31,000 bases of DNA from contig DFWO01000007.1 in assembly GCA_002380945.1 (NCBI GenBank), forward strand, positions 1 through 31,000. The letters are read 5' to 3'. The notes under the pieces are model-generated. The model was not told the origin of the DNA, did not search any database, and saw only the letters and a list, made by a program, of their open reading frames with translations. Within the stretch, counting starts at the first letter, position 1, and each line of letters starts with the position of its first letter. Positions 14,851-24,600 of the stretch are shown piece by piece. A program made the translations under genes and the position numbers. Origin of the DNA: Methylococcaceae bacterium UBA4132. Its GTDB lineage: Bacteria > Pseudomonadota > Gammaproteobacteria > Methylococcales > Methylomonadaceae.

Positions 14851-15526
14851 AAGGTATTCTTCTGCGATTGATAACAATATTCCCCCGCCAAAATTCACAC
14901 CAGGGTTTAATTCTAATGTAACAAGCATTTTTTTAATGGGAGCAACGTTAGGGGTAGTAACGGTTATTTGGAGACCAACAGTTCAAAACGATTTAGATTC
15001 TAGCTCCTATAAAACTAAACCTAATCAACTAATTATTGTTGATCAGACTCCTCGCTTTGTTGAAAATAATATATCAAATGACTCGACAGCTATACCATTT
15101 AGTGAATATGCTTCTTTGGTTAGTTCTGCATTAGGGCTTGGTAAAAGCGATATAGCTCGTATTCTAGGTATTTCCCGTCCAACATTATATTCTTGGATAA
15201 AAAGAACAAGTGAACCAAGGGAAAACGATCATCCTGAACGCTTGCGTACTTTGGGAGAGTTGACCGTCGAAATTTGCAAAGAATCTAAAAGACCAATTTA
15301 TCATCGTTTTGTTGAAGAACCGTTACCAAATCAAACGAGCAGTATTCTTAATTTTTTATTAGCGAAAGAATGGAATTCAGGTCAACTACGCCAATTGCTT
15401 GCAGAAGCACGACGATTAACATCAGAACGTGATCAACGTTTAGGGCATGTTACGCCTATTAAAGTTAGCCAATCCAAACAGGAATCGAACCTACTCGACA
15501 ACAGTATTGCCTTAAATCTGGAATAG
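14840..15526 (+). CDS. Membrane-associated helix-turn-helix protein
   Basis: The 228-aa protein has a short polar N-terminus, a hydrophobic segment at about residues 27-45 (TSIFLMGATLGVVTVIW) that may cross or touch the membrane, a linker, and a helix-turn-helix at about 95-122 (GLGKSDIARILGISRPTLYSWI). The C-terminal part has helices rich in Leu and Glu (about 160-205) that may dimerise. The ATG at 14840 follows GGGGG and overlaps the TIGR04255 gene. It probably regulates the cluster, with the palindrome at 14008 as a possible target, but an antitoxin-like role is also possible. I do not know a described family with this exact architecture. Confidence 0.6.
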   Translation: MSNKRYSSAIDNNIPPPKFTPGFNSNVTSIFLMGATLGVVTVIWRPTVQNDLDSSSYKTKPNQLIIVDQTPRFVENNISNDSTAIPFSEYASLVSSALGLGKSDIARILGISRPTLYSWIKRTSEPRENDHPERLRTLGELTVEICKESKRPIYHRFVEEPLPNQTSSILNFLLAKEWNSGQLRQLLAEARRLTSERDQRLGHVTPIKVSQSKQESNLLDNSIALNLE

Positions 15527-15529
15527 CTT

Positions 15530-16405
15530 ATGGCAGATAACATTCCAGACGCAGCAGGCTGTTTACGCTTAGAAGGCTGGAGGCAAGGTTGTCTTATTCA
15601 GCCGAATAATGCTCAACAAATCATCGAATCTAGCATTGACTATTATAATAAAGGTGCATCACCCGATACTTGGCTGGTGATACTGACGCAAGATTGCGAC
15701 TTAGTTAGAAACACTGATGTTGAACCTTTTGTGGAACTATTGGCACTACAAACACTATCCAATAAACCATCAAACCCAATGAAAGGGCAAAGTGCTAGAA
15801 CACTGCATTTAACGTTTAAAATTGATAATCAGATTTATTGGTTTGAGTGTTGTATTCATGATCGTTTTCGTATTAAAAAAAACGCACTCTGCGGGGCGGG
15901 TTGCAATACTAAGCTCGTTTTTCAAGAAAATGAGCTTCGACTTTTACGGCAATGGTTAGCAAGAAGATACACCCGCGCCGCCTTTCCAGACAATTTTGAA
16001 AAATATCTTGCCTCTACAAAAGACCCCGTTAAAAAACTGTTCAAATCCGCCGCCGCCAAGCTAATCAGCACCGTTTATATTGCCATTGATAATGAAGAGG
16101 CAGGCATGGATGAAGATTATGTCATCCATGTTATTTTGACAGTGTTGGCTGAAGATTTTGAAGAGGATGAAAAAAGAGCCTCTATAGATGAGTTTGAGGA
16201 ACGGTTTATAACCGTTTTTAGTAACCGCCCGCATATTCGTTTTGCATTGAAATATCCTGATGATTCGGCTAGTTATGACGTGCGTGTGTTATCAGAAGAA
16301 GACGTGACATTAAGCATACTGCGTAACTACAAACGCTTCGATGCCGATTATCGAAGCGTTGATGATGATGCTATCTCGCCGCCTGAAAATATTGATGTAA
16401 ATTGA
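15530..16405 (+). CDS. Unrecognised 291-aa protein with QDCDLV motif
   Basis: The gene starts 3 bases after the HTH gene and is the last of block A. The N-terminal half carries WLVILTQDCDLVRN followed by EPFVELLALQ, which looks like a conserved active or binding site (Cys and acidic residues), and a cluster of cysteines (FECCIHDRF, ALCGAGCNTK) that could bind metal. The C-terminal half is very acidic (EDFEEDEKRASIDEFEERF) and ends in a disordered tail. I cannot name the family or function. Its tight linkage to a TIGR04255 protein and an HTH protein suggests the three act together. A gap of 131 bases then precedes block B. Confidence 0.55.
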   Translation: MADNIPDAAGCLRLEGWRQGCLIQPNNAQQIIESSIDYYNKGASPDTWLVILTQDCDLVRNTDVEPFVELLALQTLSNKPSNPMKGQSARTLHLTFKIDNQIYWFECCIHDRFRIKKNALCGAGCNTKLVFQENELRLLRQWLARRYTRAAFPDNFEKYLASTKDPVKKLFKSAAAKLISTVYIAIDNEEAGMDEDYVIHVILTVLAEDFEEDEKRASIDEFEERFITVFSNRPHIRFALKYPDDSASYDVRVLSEEDVTLSILRNYKRFDADYRSVDDDAISPPENIDVN

Positions 16406-16536
16406 AAAACAAGCTTCAACTAAATTGTACTAATAAAAGGTATTTACAAGTATCACGCTCGGATTACTCACAATAAGGTTTTTATAACCTAGCTATCTAT
16501 CGGCATCTGAAAATTAATTTCAAAGGAGTAAAAATA

Positions 16537-19260
16537 GTGCTTGGCTTAATGTTACGAGAAGAATTTCGGTGTAAACGTCTCAAAGGAACGGCTATTGAGC
16601 TTTCCAATGAAACAAATACAGGTGCAACTCAGATTGCATCACAAGATTTTTTAGAAATTACTTATCCAACACAAGACCTTTTGAAAGGGATTGAAGCAGT
16701 AGGTCCGAATCAAGGACGACCTATTGTTGTTATCGGTGAACGCGGTTTGGGTAAATCACATTTAATGGCAACGTTTTATCATGCTGTAAATAATCCGACC
16801 ACAACGGCTGATTGGTTAAACTCATGGTCAGCTACGCTAGAAGAACCACATATCGGTAATATTGCATTACGCAGTAATATGTTAGTCATAGGCGAAAGTT
16901 TACATCGCCAGCGTTATAAGTTTTTATGGGATTTGTTATTTGAGAAACACCCATACGGAACTTACATTAAAGGTAAATGGGAAGGAATGGGGGATGCAAA
17001 AACCGATATTCCCTCTGACAAACTGATACTTGAGCTTTTACAACATACTCCAACAATGTTGTTATTAGATGAGTTTCAGACATGGTATGACGGATTAACG
17101 AATACTAAACAATATCCGTGGAAAAATTGGGCGTTTAATTTTATTCAGATACTTTCTGAAATCGCTAAAGAACATCCTGATTTATTAGTGCTGGTCGTGT
17201 CTGTACGCAATGGCGATACTGATGCCTATCAACAAATTCATCGTGTTAATCCTGTTCAAATTGATTTTAAAGCGGGTGGTAGTCCAGAACGCATTCAGCA
17301 AGATCGTCGGCGAATGCTATTACATCGTTTATTTATTAATCGTTTGCAAATACCAGCAGATAGTATTGAATCATTACTCACTACGCACATTAATGAATAC
17401 TTTCGTTTACTAGATATACCAACATCTGAACAAGAGCGTAAACGCAAAGAATTTGTTGATTCATATCCATACGCTCCGCATTTATTGCAATTACTAGAAG
17501 ATCAAGTGTTAGTAGCAACGGACGCTCAAGAAACCCGTGACTTAATTCGGATTTTAGCTAATTTGTTTAAGGGTAGAGGCGAATTAAGTGCAGTTTTAAC
17601 AGCGTCTGATTTTTGTTTAAATGATGATGAATCGGGTATTGGTACTTTGCTTGATTCGGTATCAAATCAACAACATCGAACAATCCGTGAAAAAGCATTG
17701 CGTAATATCGTATCAGTTCAAGAAGCTGTACCAAACTATGCAACCACACTGCCACACTTACAAGAAATTTTTGGTGCTTTATGGTTGCGTTCCATTGCAG
17801 TGGGTAATCTTGCAGGTGCAGAGCCTAGTATGCTTCAAGTCGATATAACCAAAAATAAAGTTATTGATGACAACTGCTTTCAAGTAGAACTATCAACCAT
17901 TATCGAAAACAGTTTTAACTTACATAGAGAAGGCTCGCGCTTAGTATTTCGTGAAGATGAAAATCCACAAGCTAAATTGATGGCTTGCGCTCGTAACGAC
18001 AAACTTTTTGCTGATGGTTCTGATTTGTTTCAGTTGGCTAAAGAAGTTCGCTACGTTATCAGCGGTGCTATGGATGTACCCAAAGCCTTTCGTGTGATTG
18101 TATTGCCTAAATCATGGTTGTCTAATCCTTGGACAACGCTCGATGAATCAGAACAGCCAGACCGATGGGATGATCGTTTACCAATTCTAGTTTTACCCAA
18201 AGAGCCTGATAATTTGCATGAACGGCTTGGACGCTGGTTAAAAGAACATTTGCAAAAACGTCGTAATACGGTTCGCTTCTTATTACCCCGTTCAGGTTCG
18301 TTAAATTTATTTCAAGACCGTGATTTATTAATTTTAACCCGTGCGGCAATGAAAGCCGAAGAGTGGAGCAATCAGCAAGGTTCTGAATACAGAAAACTAC
18401 ACGGCAAATATCAAACAGAATTACGCGATATTCTTAAAAAACGCTTTGACCGTTTTGCTGTGCTGCATCGTTGGAATTATACCGCTTCAAGTCAATGTGT
18501 TTTTAGTGTGGAAAGTTTAAAAGTACAGGGAGGACAAATTCCACAAAGCATTGAAGAAACACTGCTTAAAGATTTATTTGTCCCTGAAGATTTTGAAGAT
18601 TTAGTGATTACAGCGGCTGCTGATAATTCGTCAGTTGGTAAATTATTACGCGAGTTACAAGAGCCTCGCCCTGTCGGTGATTGCATACCGTGGCTGGGTG
18701 AAACGTCAATGAAAGAGCGCGTTATTCGCCTTTGTGCTAAAGGCAAAATCGCTATTAATTTACGCGGACAAGAATATTTACAAGCTAACCCTGCTGAAAA
18801 TGAAGAAACAGCGTGGTTACGACTACGTTCTAAACTGTCCTATACTGGGCGGCAGCTTGATGAAATAACCTTGTTAAGCCCATCGGCTGTTCCCACGACA
18901 GGCGGTGCAACGGTGTTGATTGACCATAAAACAATAGAGCCTACACCAAGCGTCACAGGTGTATCAGAAGAACTTGTAACCCCAAAAACTGATTTTGGTA
19001 CGCCACCAACTACAGGCAATATATTTGCTGTCGATTCCACAGCTACGGCACATAAAAACCGTGTTAATTATAAAAATCCTGCAACCTCCTCGTTAAATCT
19101 TATCGGTAAGCTCGAAAACTGGGGTATAGGTGCAGCAACCCAAGTATCCGAAGTATCGATTAAAATTTCTTCAGCAACAGGTTCTCAACTTAAAGACCTG
19201 CTCAAAAAATTACCTGATGGCATGACATTTGAGTTAAGTCTCGAAAAAGAGGAAGACTAA
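16537..19260 (+). CDS. DUF499 AAA+ ATPase, BrxC/PglY-like
   Basis: This is a 907-aa ATPase. The GTG start at 16537 is fixed by AAAGGAG at 16522-16528, 8 bases away. Walker A is GERGLGKSH (about residues 67-75) and Walker B is MLLLDEFQTWYDG (D178, E179), both in DUF499 context. A sensor-like VLVVSVRNGD follows. The long remainder is helical, with a Thr/Pro-rich linker around residue 790-850. DUF499 proteins are the large ATPases of BREX/Pgl systems and of related methyltransferase-linked defence clusters. This one is shorter than the roughly 1200-aa BrxC proteins. The PglZ gene overlaps its stop codon (TAATG), so the two proteins are probably made in step and act together. It is cytoplasmic. 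Confidence 0.82.
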   Translation: MLGLMLREEFRCKRLKGTAIELSNETNTGATQIASQDFLEITYPTQDLLKGIEAVGPNQGRPIVVIGERGLGKSHLMATFYHAVNNPTTTADWLNSWSATLEEPHIGNIALRSNMLVIGESLHRQRYKFLWDLLFEKHPYGTYIKGKWEGMGDAKTDIPSDKLILELLQHTPTMLLLDEFQTWYDGLTNTKQYPWKNWAFNFIQILSEIAKEHPDLLVLVVSVRNGDTDAYQQIHRVNPVQIDFKAGGSPERIQQDRRRMLLHRLFINRLQIPADSIESLLTTHINEYFRLLDIPTSEQERKRKEFVDSYPYAPHLLQLLEDQVLVATDAQETRDLIRILANLFKGRGELSAVLTASDFCLNDDESGIGTLLDSVSNQQHRTIREKALRNIVSVQEAVPNYATTLPHLQEIFGALWLRSIAVGNLAGAEPSMLQVDITKNKVIDDNCFQVELSTIIENSFNLHREGSRLVFREDENPQAKLMACARNDKLFADGSDLFQLAKEVRYVISGAMDVPKAFRVIVLPKSWLSNPWTTLDESEQPDRWDDRLPILVLPKEPDNLHERLGRWLKEHLQKRRNTVRFLLPRSGSLNLFQDRDLLILTRAAMKAEEWSNQQGSEYRKLHGKYQTELRDILKKRFDRFAVLHRWNYTASSQCVFSVESLKVQGGQIPQSIEETLLKDLFVPEDFEDLVITAAADNSSVGKLLRELQEPRPVGDCIPWLGETSMKERVIRLCAKGKIAINLRGQEYLQANPAENEETAWLRLRSKLSYTGRQLDEITLLSPSAVPTTGGATVLIDHKTIEPTPSVTGVSEELVTPKTDFGTPPTTGNIFAVDSTATAHKNRVNYKNPATSSLNLIGKLENWGIGAATQVSEVSIKISSATGSQLKDLLKKLPDGMTFELSLEKEED

Positions 19261-20246
19261 TGACACTGGATATTGATTTTTTAACCCATTTAACAACAAG
19301 CACACCTGAACAAGCATGGCAGGGCATTATTGATAAAGTGCTTGAAATTACCTCAAAACCTTTAGCTGTTAGCAATGCTGTGAGTGAAATCACTAAGCGT
19401 GATAGAACAATCGGTGCGATTGATCATTTCTTATCGTCTAGTGCATGGGATTTATGGCGGACATTTGGTGATACGGTAGAGAAAAATTCAGATTGTCTGA
19501 CACAATGGTGGAATCAGCCTTATAACGCTAAAGCCGTGTTAATTCTCGATGGTTTATCATTGCGTGAACTACCTTGGTTATTACAAGGTGCGAAAGAACG
19601 GGGTTTTACTTTACATAAAGTGACTGCTCATGCTTCTGAATTACCCGCCGAAACAACACCGTTTGCTAAAGCGTTAGGCTTTAATAATCGTAGTCAGCTA
19701 CAAAATAACGGCGGTGGTTTTACTCACAATTTACAAACGGCACAAACAGAATCTGTTGATATGCCTTGGCAAGATTGTTCATCATTGATTACATCATCAC
19801 CTAACTGGATTTTTTGGCATCATTATCCAGACAGTAAAATACATGACGGTTCAGGTGCAGGTCAGGGATTAAGTGCATTAACTCGAAATACAGCAGAACA
19901 ATTAACCAGTGATGATTTCTGGGCATTTGTAGAGCGATTAGCAACAGGGCGACGATTAGTGATTACCTCTGATCATGGCTATGCTGCAACGGAATTTTTT
20001 ACCGATGCCGAAGGCGATGTAAGTCAATTTTTAAAAAGCACCTTTGCAAGCGGACGTAATAAAGCTGCAATAGCTGATGTAGGGGCTTTTGTTCCTCCTG
20101 TAGCAATGCAAATCAAGGACTCTCTTTTAACAGTGGGACGCTGGAAATGGAAAAGCCAAGGCGGTTATCCTACTTTAACACACGGCGGTTTATCGTTGCT
20201 TGAAGTGTTGTCACCGTGGGTTGAAATATCAAAAAATGGAGTATGA
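19260..20246 (+). CDS. Small PglZ-domain protein (alkaline-phosphatase fold)
   Basis: The 328-aa protein is much shorter than typical BREX PglZ proteins of about 700-850 aa and contains little besides the PglZ domain. Metal-site motifs are visible in order: VLILDGLSLRELPW (D97, S100), a central WIFWHHYPDSKIHD (H187, H188, D191), ITSDHGYA (D238, H239) and THGGLSLLEVLSPW (H308). PglZ belongs to the alkaline phosphatase superfamily and is required in BREX and Pgl for modification and defence, though its substrate is not settled. The ATG overlaps the stop of the ATPase gene, and the next gene starts two bases after its own stop. The extra N-terminal interaction domain of full-size PglZ is missing. 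Confidence 0.78.
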   Translation: MTLDIDFLTHLTTSTPEQAWQGIIDKVLEITSKPLAVSNAVSEITKRDRTIGAIDHFLSSSAWDLWRTFGDTVEKNSDCLTQWWNQPYNAKAVLILDGLSLRELPWLLQGAKERGFTLHKVTAHASELPAETTPFAKALGFNNRSQLQNNGGGFTHNLQTAQTESVDMPWQDCSSLITSSPNWIFWHHYPDSKIHDGSGAGQGLSALTRNTAEQLTSDDFWAFVERLATGRRLVITSDHGYAATEFFTDAEGDVSQFLKSTFASGRNKAAIADVGAFVPPVAMQIKDSLLTVGRWKWKSQGGYPTLTHGGLSLLEVLSPWVEISKNGV

Positions 20247-20247
20247 A

Positions 20248-21000
20248 ATGCAACAAATACCAAAACGATTAAAGACAGAACCGTTAATAGAAGCTATCTG
20301 GCAATTGCAATTTGAACCAGCACGGGAACAGCCTGTTGGTGATTTGTTGCCTGGAATACTATATGCCGCATTAAAAGGTAAAAATCCACAGTTACAGTTT
20401 CATCGTTTGCCACCAGCAGACATACCTGATGCTGTTGCTCAAATTGACCCCAATTTACGATTTGCCGCTAAATACCGCATGGAAGAACCTAACAGTCCTT
20501 TTATTTTTCAGGTAGGCGAACGAGTTGTTACATTGAATTGCAAAGCACCTTATGCGGGGTGGACTGCATTTAAAGGAAAGATATTAGAATTAACTGAAGC
20601 AGTAGAAAACAGTGGACTTATTCCACAGTTAAAAAATCATTCTCTACGTTATATTGATTTTCTTTTGCCTAAATATGCAGCAGATCTTACAGCATTAAAA
20701 ATTTCAATGACGTTAGGTGATTACGCAGTGCAAAACTATCCATTACAAACGCGATTAGAGTTACCAAATGCTGATTGTACTCATATCGTACAAATTGCAT
20801 CACCTGTCGAAGTTCATTTAGTGGATGGCTCAAAAATGGGCATGATTGTTGACCTGGAAACTTTTATCCCTTCTGAACAGCCTATTGCTTGGGATAGTGT
20901 TAGAACACAAATTGAACAATTACATGACAGTTCTAAGAATTTATTTTTTAAACAAATTCTTACTCAAGAAACCATTGACCTTTTAGACCCTGAGTATTGA
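20248..21000 (+). CDS. TIGR04255 family protein (second copy)
   Basis: The product is 250 aa from the ATG at 20248, chosen because GGAG at 20238-20241 gives a proper ribosome-binding site and the family homology starts at KRLKTEPLIEAIWQLQF. The same plan as the protein encoded at 14041 is visible: the N-terminal 'P...A...l.F' unit, GWTAFKGKILELTEAVE, then NHSLRYIDFLLP, then a final strand-helix unit with DSVRTQIEQLHDSSKNLFF. The two are distant paralogues, not recent duplicates. It lies between the PglZ gene and the toxin pair with almost no spacing, so it belongs to the same operon. Its biochemical role is unknown. Confidence 0.72.
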   Translation: MQQIPKRLKTEPLIEAIWQLQFEPAREQPVGDLLPGILYAALKGKNPQLQFHRLPPADIPDAVAQIDPNLRFAAKYRMEEPNSPFIFQVGERVVTLNCKAPYAGWTAFKGKILELTEAVENSGLIPQLKNHSLRYIDFLLPKYAADLTALKISMTLGDYAVQNYPLQTRLELPNADCTHIVQIASPVEVHLVDGSKMGMIVDLETFIPSEQPIAWDSVRTQIEQLHDSSKNLFFKQILTQETIDLLDPEY

Positions 21001-21001
21001 T

Positions 21002-21283
21002 ATGTTGCCTTCAATTGATATGGGATTGCCACCCATCTGGCAATCAGTTGTAATGCAAATGCAAGTCGAAACATCAAATGTAACCAAAATATATCCATCA
21101 AATTCTCATATTTTTGGTTATTTAGCGGGCAATTCACTTTCGATGACAAAAAATACTATTCCTAAAAATAGCATTGCCTCATTAGGTTGGACTTCCGTTG
21201 AAACATTGGAAACACATTTACGTTTGCAACTTTTTGAAGATGATTGGGATTATCCAGGCATGGAGGCTTACGATGACCTATAA
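21002..21283 (+). CDS. Small protein upstream of PemK/MazF toxin, probable antitoxin
   Basis: The 93-aa protein begins two bases after the preceding stop and overlaps the toxin gene by 11 bases, which is the normal antitoxin-before-toxin arrangement. The N-terminal part has IWQSVVMQMQVETSNV, with no clear ribbon-helix-helix or AbrB motif. The C-terminus is very acidic (LFEDDWDYPGMEAYDDL), as expected for a segment that binds and blocks a MazF-type active site. I do not recognise the family by sequence, so the antitoxin call rests on position, size and acidic tail. Confidence 0.5.
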   Translation: MLPSIDMGLPPIWQSVVMQMQVETSNVTKIYPSNSHIFGYLAGNSLSMTKNTIPKNSIASLGWTSVETLETHLRLQLFEDDWDYPGMEAYDDL

Positions 21284-21620
21284 GCGCGGCGATGTCATCC
21301 TTGTTAGATACCCTAATTCTGATTTGGTGACTTATAAAAAACGCCCTGCTTTAATTATTCAAGGTGATGGTCTAAGTACAGGATTGCCACAAAAAATTGT
21401 TGCAATGATTACCTCAAATATCGGACGTACTGGAAAAACCCGTGTCACGGTGAATAAAACCGATTCCATTGGGCAAGCAATGGGGCTGTTATCTGATTCT
21501 GTTGTGGTAACAGATAATTTAGCAACCGTCGTTGAAAGAGAAATCGAAAAAACAATCGGTCATTGTCCTGACATGACGCAAATTGATAACGCATTAAAAC
21601 AAACTTTGGGAATAGCCTAA
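21273..21620 (+). CDS. PemK/MazF-family endoribonuclease toxin
   Basis: The protein has 115 aa from the ATG at 21273, which has GGAGG six bases upstream; a longer frame reaching 21198 lacks family homology there. The fold hallmarks are MTYKRGDVILVRYPNSD at the start, KKRPALIIQGDG, and MITSNIGRTGKTRVTV, then SDSVVVTDNLATV. MazF-type toxins cut single-stranded RNA at short motifs and stop translation. The conserved arginine (KKRPALI) and Thr/Ser (TSN) of the catalytic strand are present, so it is probably active. The methyltransferase start overlaps its stop codon (TAATG). A toxin locked inside a modification operon may punish loss of the system or respond to phage take-over. Confidence 0.8.
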   Translation: MTYKRGDVILVRYPNSDLVTYKKRPALIIQGDGLSTGLPQKIVAMITSNIGRTGKTRVTVNKTDSIGQAMGLLSDSVVVTDNLATVVEREIEKTIGHCPDMTQIDNALKQTLGIA

Positions 21621-24600
21621 TGGCAACAAAAAAAGAATTACTCGCACAGGAAGTCGCAAAAGCAGTTGGCGCAGGTAAAACCGTTGAATTAGAAACCGTT
21701 GATTTCAATGATCCTAATCGTCCTAAAACCTGTTTAGAAGTTGATTTTCCAATTTTACCTGTCAATCAAGTTGCCATTATTGAAGGTAATGCAGGAAAAC
21801 CGATTTATCAAATGTCTAAATGGTGGGCGCGTCGTCGTTCCAGTGTTTTTCGTTCCATGTTAATTGCCGCAGCAACCAAAGCCCCAGAAGATACTTCTTA
21901 TGCGTCAAAATTAGTTTGGGATAATTATTATGCCAACCATCAAAAAAAGGGCGCATTCAAAAACATAAAAGTAGCCGATATTTTTATGGGTGGTGGTACG
22001 ACCTTAGTAGAAGGTTCACGTTTAGGAATGCAAATGTACGGGAATGATTTAAACCCCGTAGCATGGTTTGTCGTTAAACAAGAACTGGCAAATGTTGACC
22101 TCGATGAAGTCAAAAAATTATTGGCTGACATTGAAGCTGAAGTAAAGCCGCAAATTATGCCGTTTTATTATTGTGATGGACCTAACGGCGAAAAAGGCAA
22201 ATGGACGCATTTACCGACTAAAAAAATCATGGATGACGATTTTGACCCGCTCGCTTTAACACCAGAACAACGTCCTGAATACCGTTATGAAGGACCTGAA
22301 ATTATTTACACCTTTTGGGCAAAACACGGCCCTTGCCAAGTCACAGGTTGTGGTCATCGCACACCGATTATGTCCAGCCCTGTCATGGCAGTTAAAAGTA
22401 TCAGCGTGAAGTATTGGGAACACCATTGCAGTCAATGCAGTGAAAGTTTTGATGTTGAAGCAACTGCCGCTCGTATGGCTTCCGATGTGCCGTTATATGT
22501 TGCCCCTAATGAAAAACCTTATGCCGTGATTGATGCTAAAACGGGTGTGACTTGTCCGCATTGTGGACACAGTGAGCAAGTGAAATTAGGCAAAGATAAA
22601 AAGAAAAAAGCAGAACTGTCGTTATTGGTGCATCCAGACTGGTTAGCAGGTAGTGCAAAAGCCGATGCAAACGGTCTGCCTTTTGGTGGTAGCGCACAAG
22701 ATGATGCAGAATCTACCGCTCGCTGGAATCAAGAACGGGCTTCAAAAATGCGTTTGTTAGAAGTACGCGGCAATTTACCCGATGAAGTTACTTGTTTTGA
22801 AACGAAGGTAACATTTAAAACGGGAAAAGAAGGCGGTACTATTCCTAAAAAATCCAGTTTTACTTGCTCGGCTTGCGGTACAGTGCAAGATGTTTTAACA
22901 ACCATTAAAGCAACAGGTAAAACGGGAGCAATGGCGGGCTATGCGATACAAGGCTATGCGCCTAAACGTGATGCAAGTGGTGCGTATTATGGCGGACGTT
23001 TTTTTAATTCATTCAATAATGAAATAGCAAAACAATATGATGCCGCAGTTGCTGAATGGGAAAAACGTAAAAACACAGATTTAAAAAGCTATTACCCGTA
23101 TTCTGAATTGCCGTATGGATTTATGACGCACATGAATAATGGTGGGATACCAAATCATGGCTTTACACATTGGTGGACAATGTTTAATCCTCGCCAATTA
23201 TTAGTTCACTCTCAAATTCTTAAAGCTATAGTTAATGTTGGGAATTATGATTGGGCTATTCGTGAATATGTGTTAGGTGCTTTTCAACAGTATTTAAGAA
23301 ATCAATGCTTGTTTACGATTTGGAATGCGAAAGCAGATAAACTTGAACCAATGTTTGCCAATAATAATTTTCATCCAAAATCAACAATTGTTGAAAATTG
23401 TGTTTTTGCGAAATTAGGTCGTGGGAATTGGGCTTCTTGTGTAGAAGGAATTATTGAAGGACAAGAATGGGATAATCACCCTTGGGAAGTCGTTAGTAAT
23501 GAAAGTTTAAAGCACCGTGCAGCACATATCGCTGGTGAAGTAACAGGCAAAAGTGAAAAAGTTTATCCAAACGATGCAGTCATAGGTGCAACAATTTCCC
23601 GTGGTTCGTCTACCGAATTAACACAGTTTGAAAACAGCAGTCTTGATTTAGTGATTACTGATCCGCCGTTTGGTGGTTTGTTGCATTATTCTGAGTTATC
23701 GGATTTCTTTTATGTTTGGCTACGCCTCGTTTTAAAGGATAAATACCCCGATTTTTTTACCGCCGAATACACACCTAAAGCAATGGAAGCGGTGGCGAAT
23801 AAAGCACGAGAACCCGAAGACCCCGATGGTTTTTATCAGCGCATTTTGACCCAATGCTGGCGTGAAGTAGATCGAATTTTAAAACCCGCAGGCATTTTGG
23901 CGTTTACTTTTCACCACAGTGAAGATGAGCCTTGGGTGGCTGTTTTGGAATCGTTATTTGATGCAGGATTTTATTTAGAAGCCACTTATCCCATTCGTTC
24001 AGATGAAACAAAAGGTGAGGGTGCAAAGCCTGGTACTTTTGGTTCACAAACCATTGAATACGACATTATTCACGTTTGCCGAAAACGTACCGAAGAACCC
24101 AAACCTGTGAGCTGGGGACGAATGCGCCGTGAAGTGTTGGCTGATGTTCGACAACTCAAACAAATGCTAGAAAATCATGCCAAAGAAGGTTTACCTGAAG
24201 CCGATTTACAAGTCATTCGACGCGGTAAAGCGTTGGAGTATTTCTCGCGTCACTACGGAAAAGTGTATGTCGATGATGACAAAACCATTGGCGTAAGAGA
24301 CGCGCTTATCGGTATTAATCAATTGATTGACGAAGATGCCGATAAAACTAAAGAGCCTCCACCTGTCAATGCTGAACCTGTCACACGCCTGTTTTTGCGG
24401 ATTTTTGACGGTAAAACCACTATTGAACGTGACCAACTACAGAAATTTTTAAGAGGTACTATTACAACGCCCGATAAATTTGAACAACTTGGTTGGTGCA
24501 GTGAAAAAAATAAAATTTTTACGCACGTTGACCCGTTAGCTTTTGCTAGAGATTGGCAAGGCAAACACAAACGTAAATTAAGCTCTGATTTAGATCAAGC

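Noticed and set aside
21198..21272. Longer N-terminus for the PemK/MazF protein
   Set aside because: The extra residues overlap the upstream gene, have no family likeness, and the ATG at 21273 has an ideal GGAGG.
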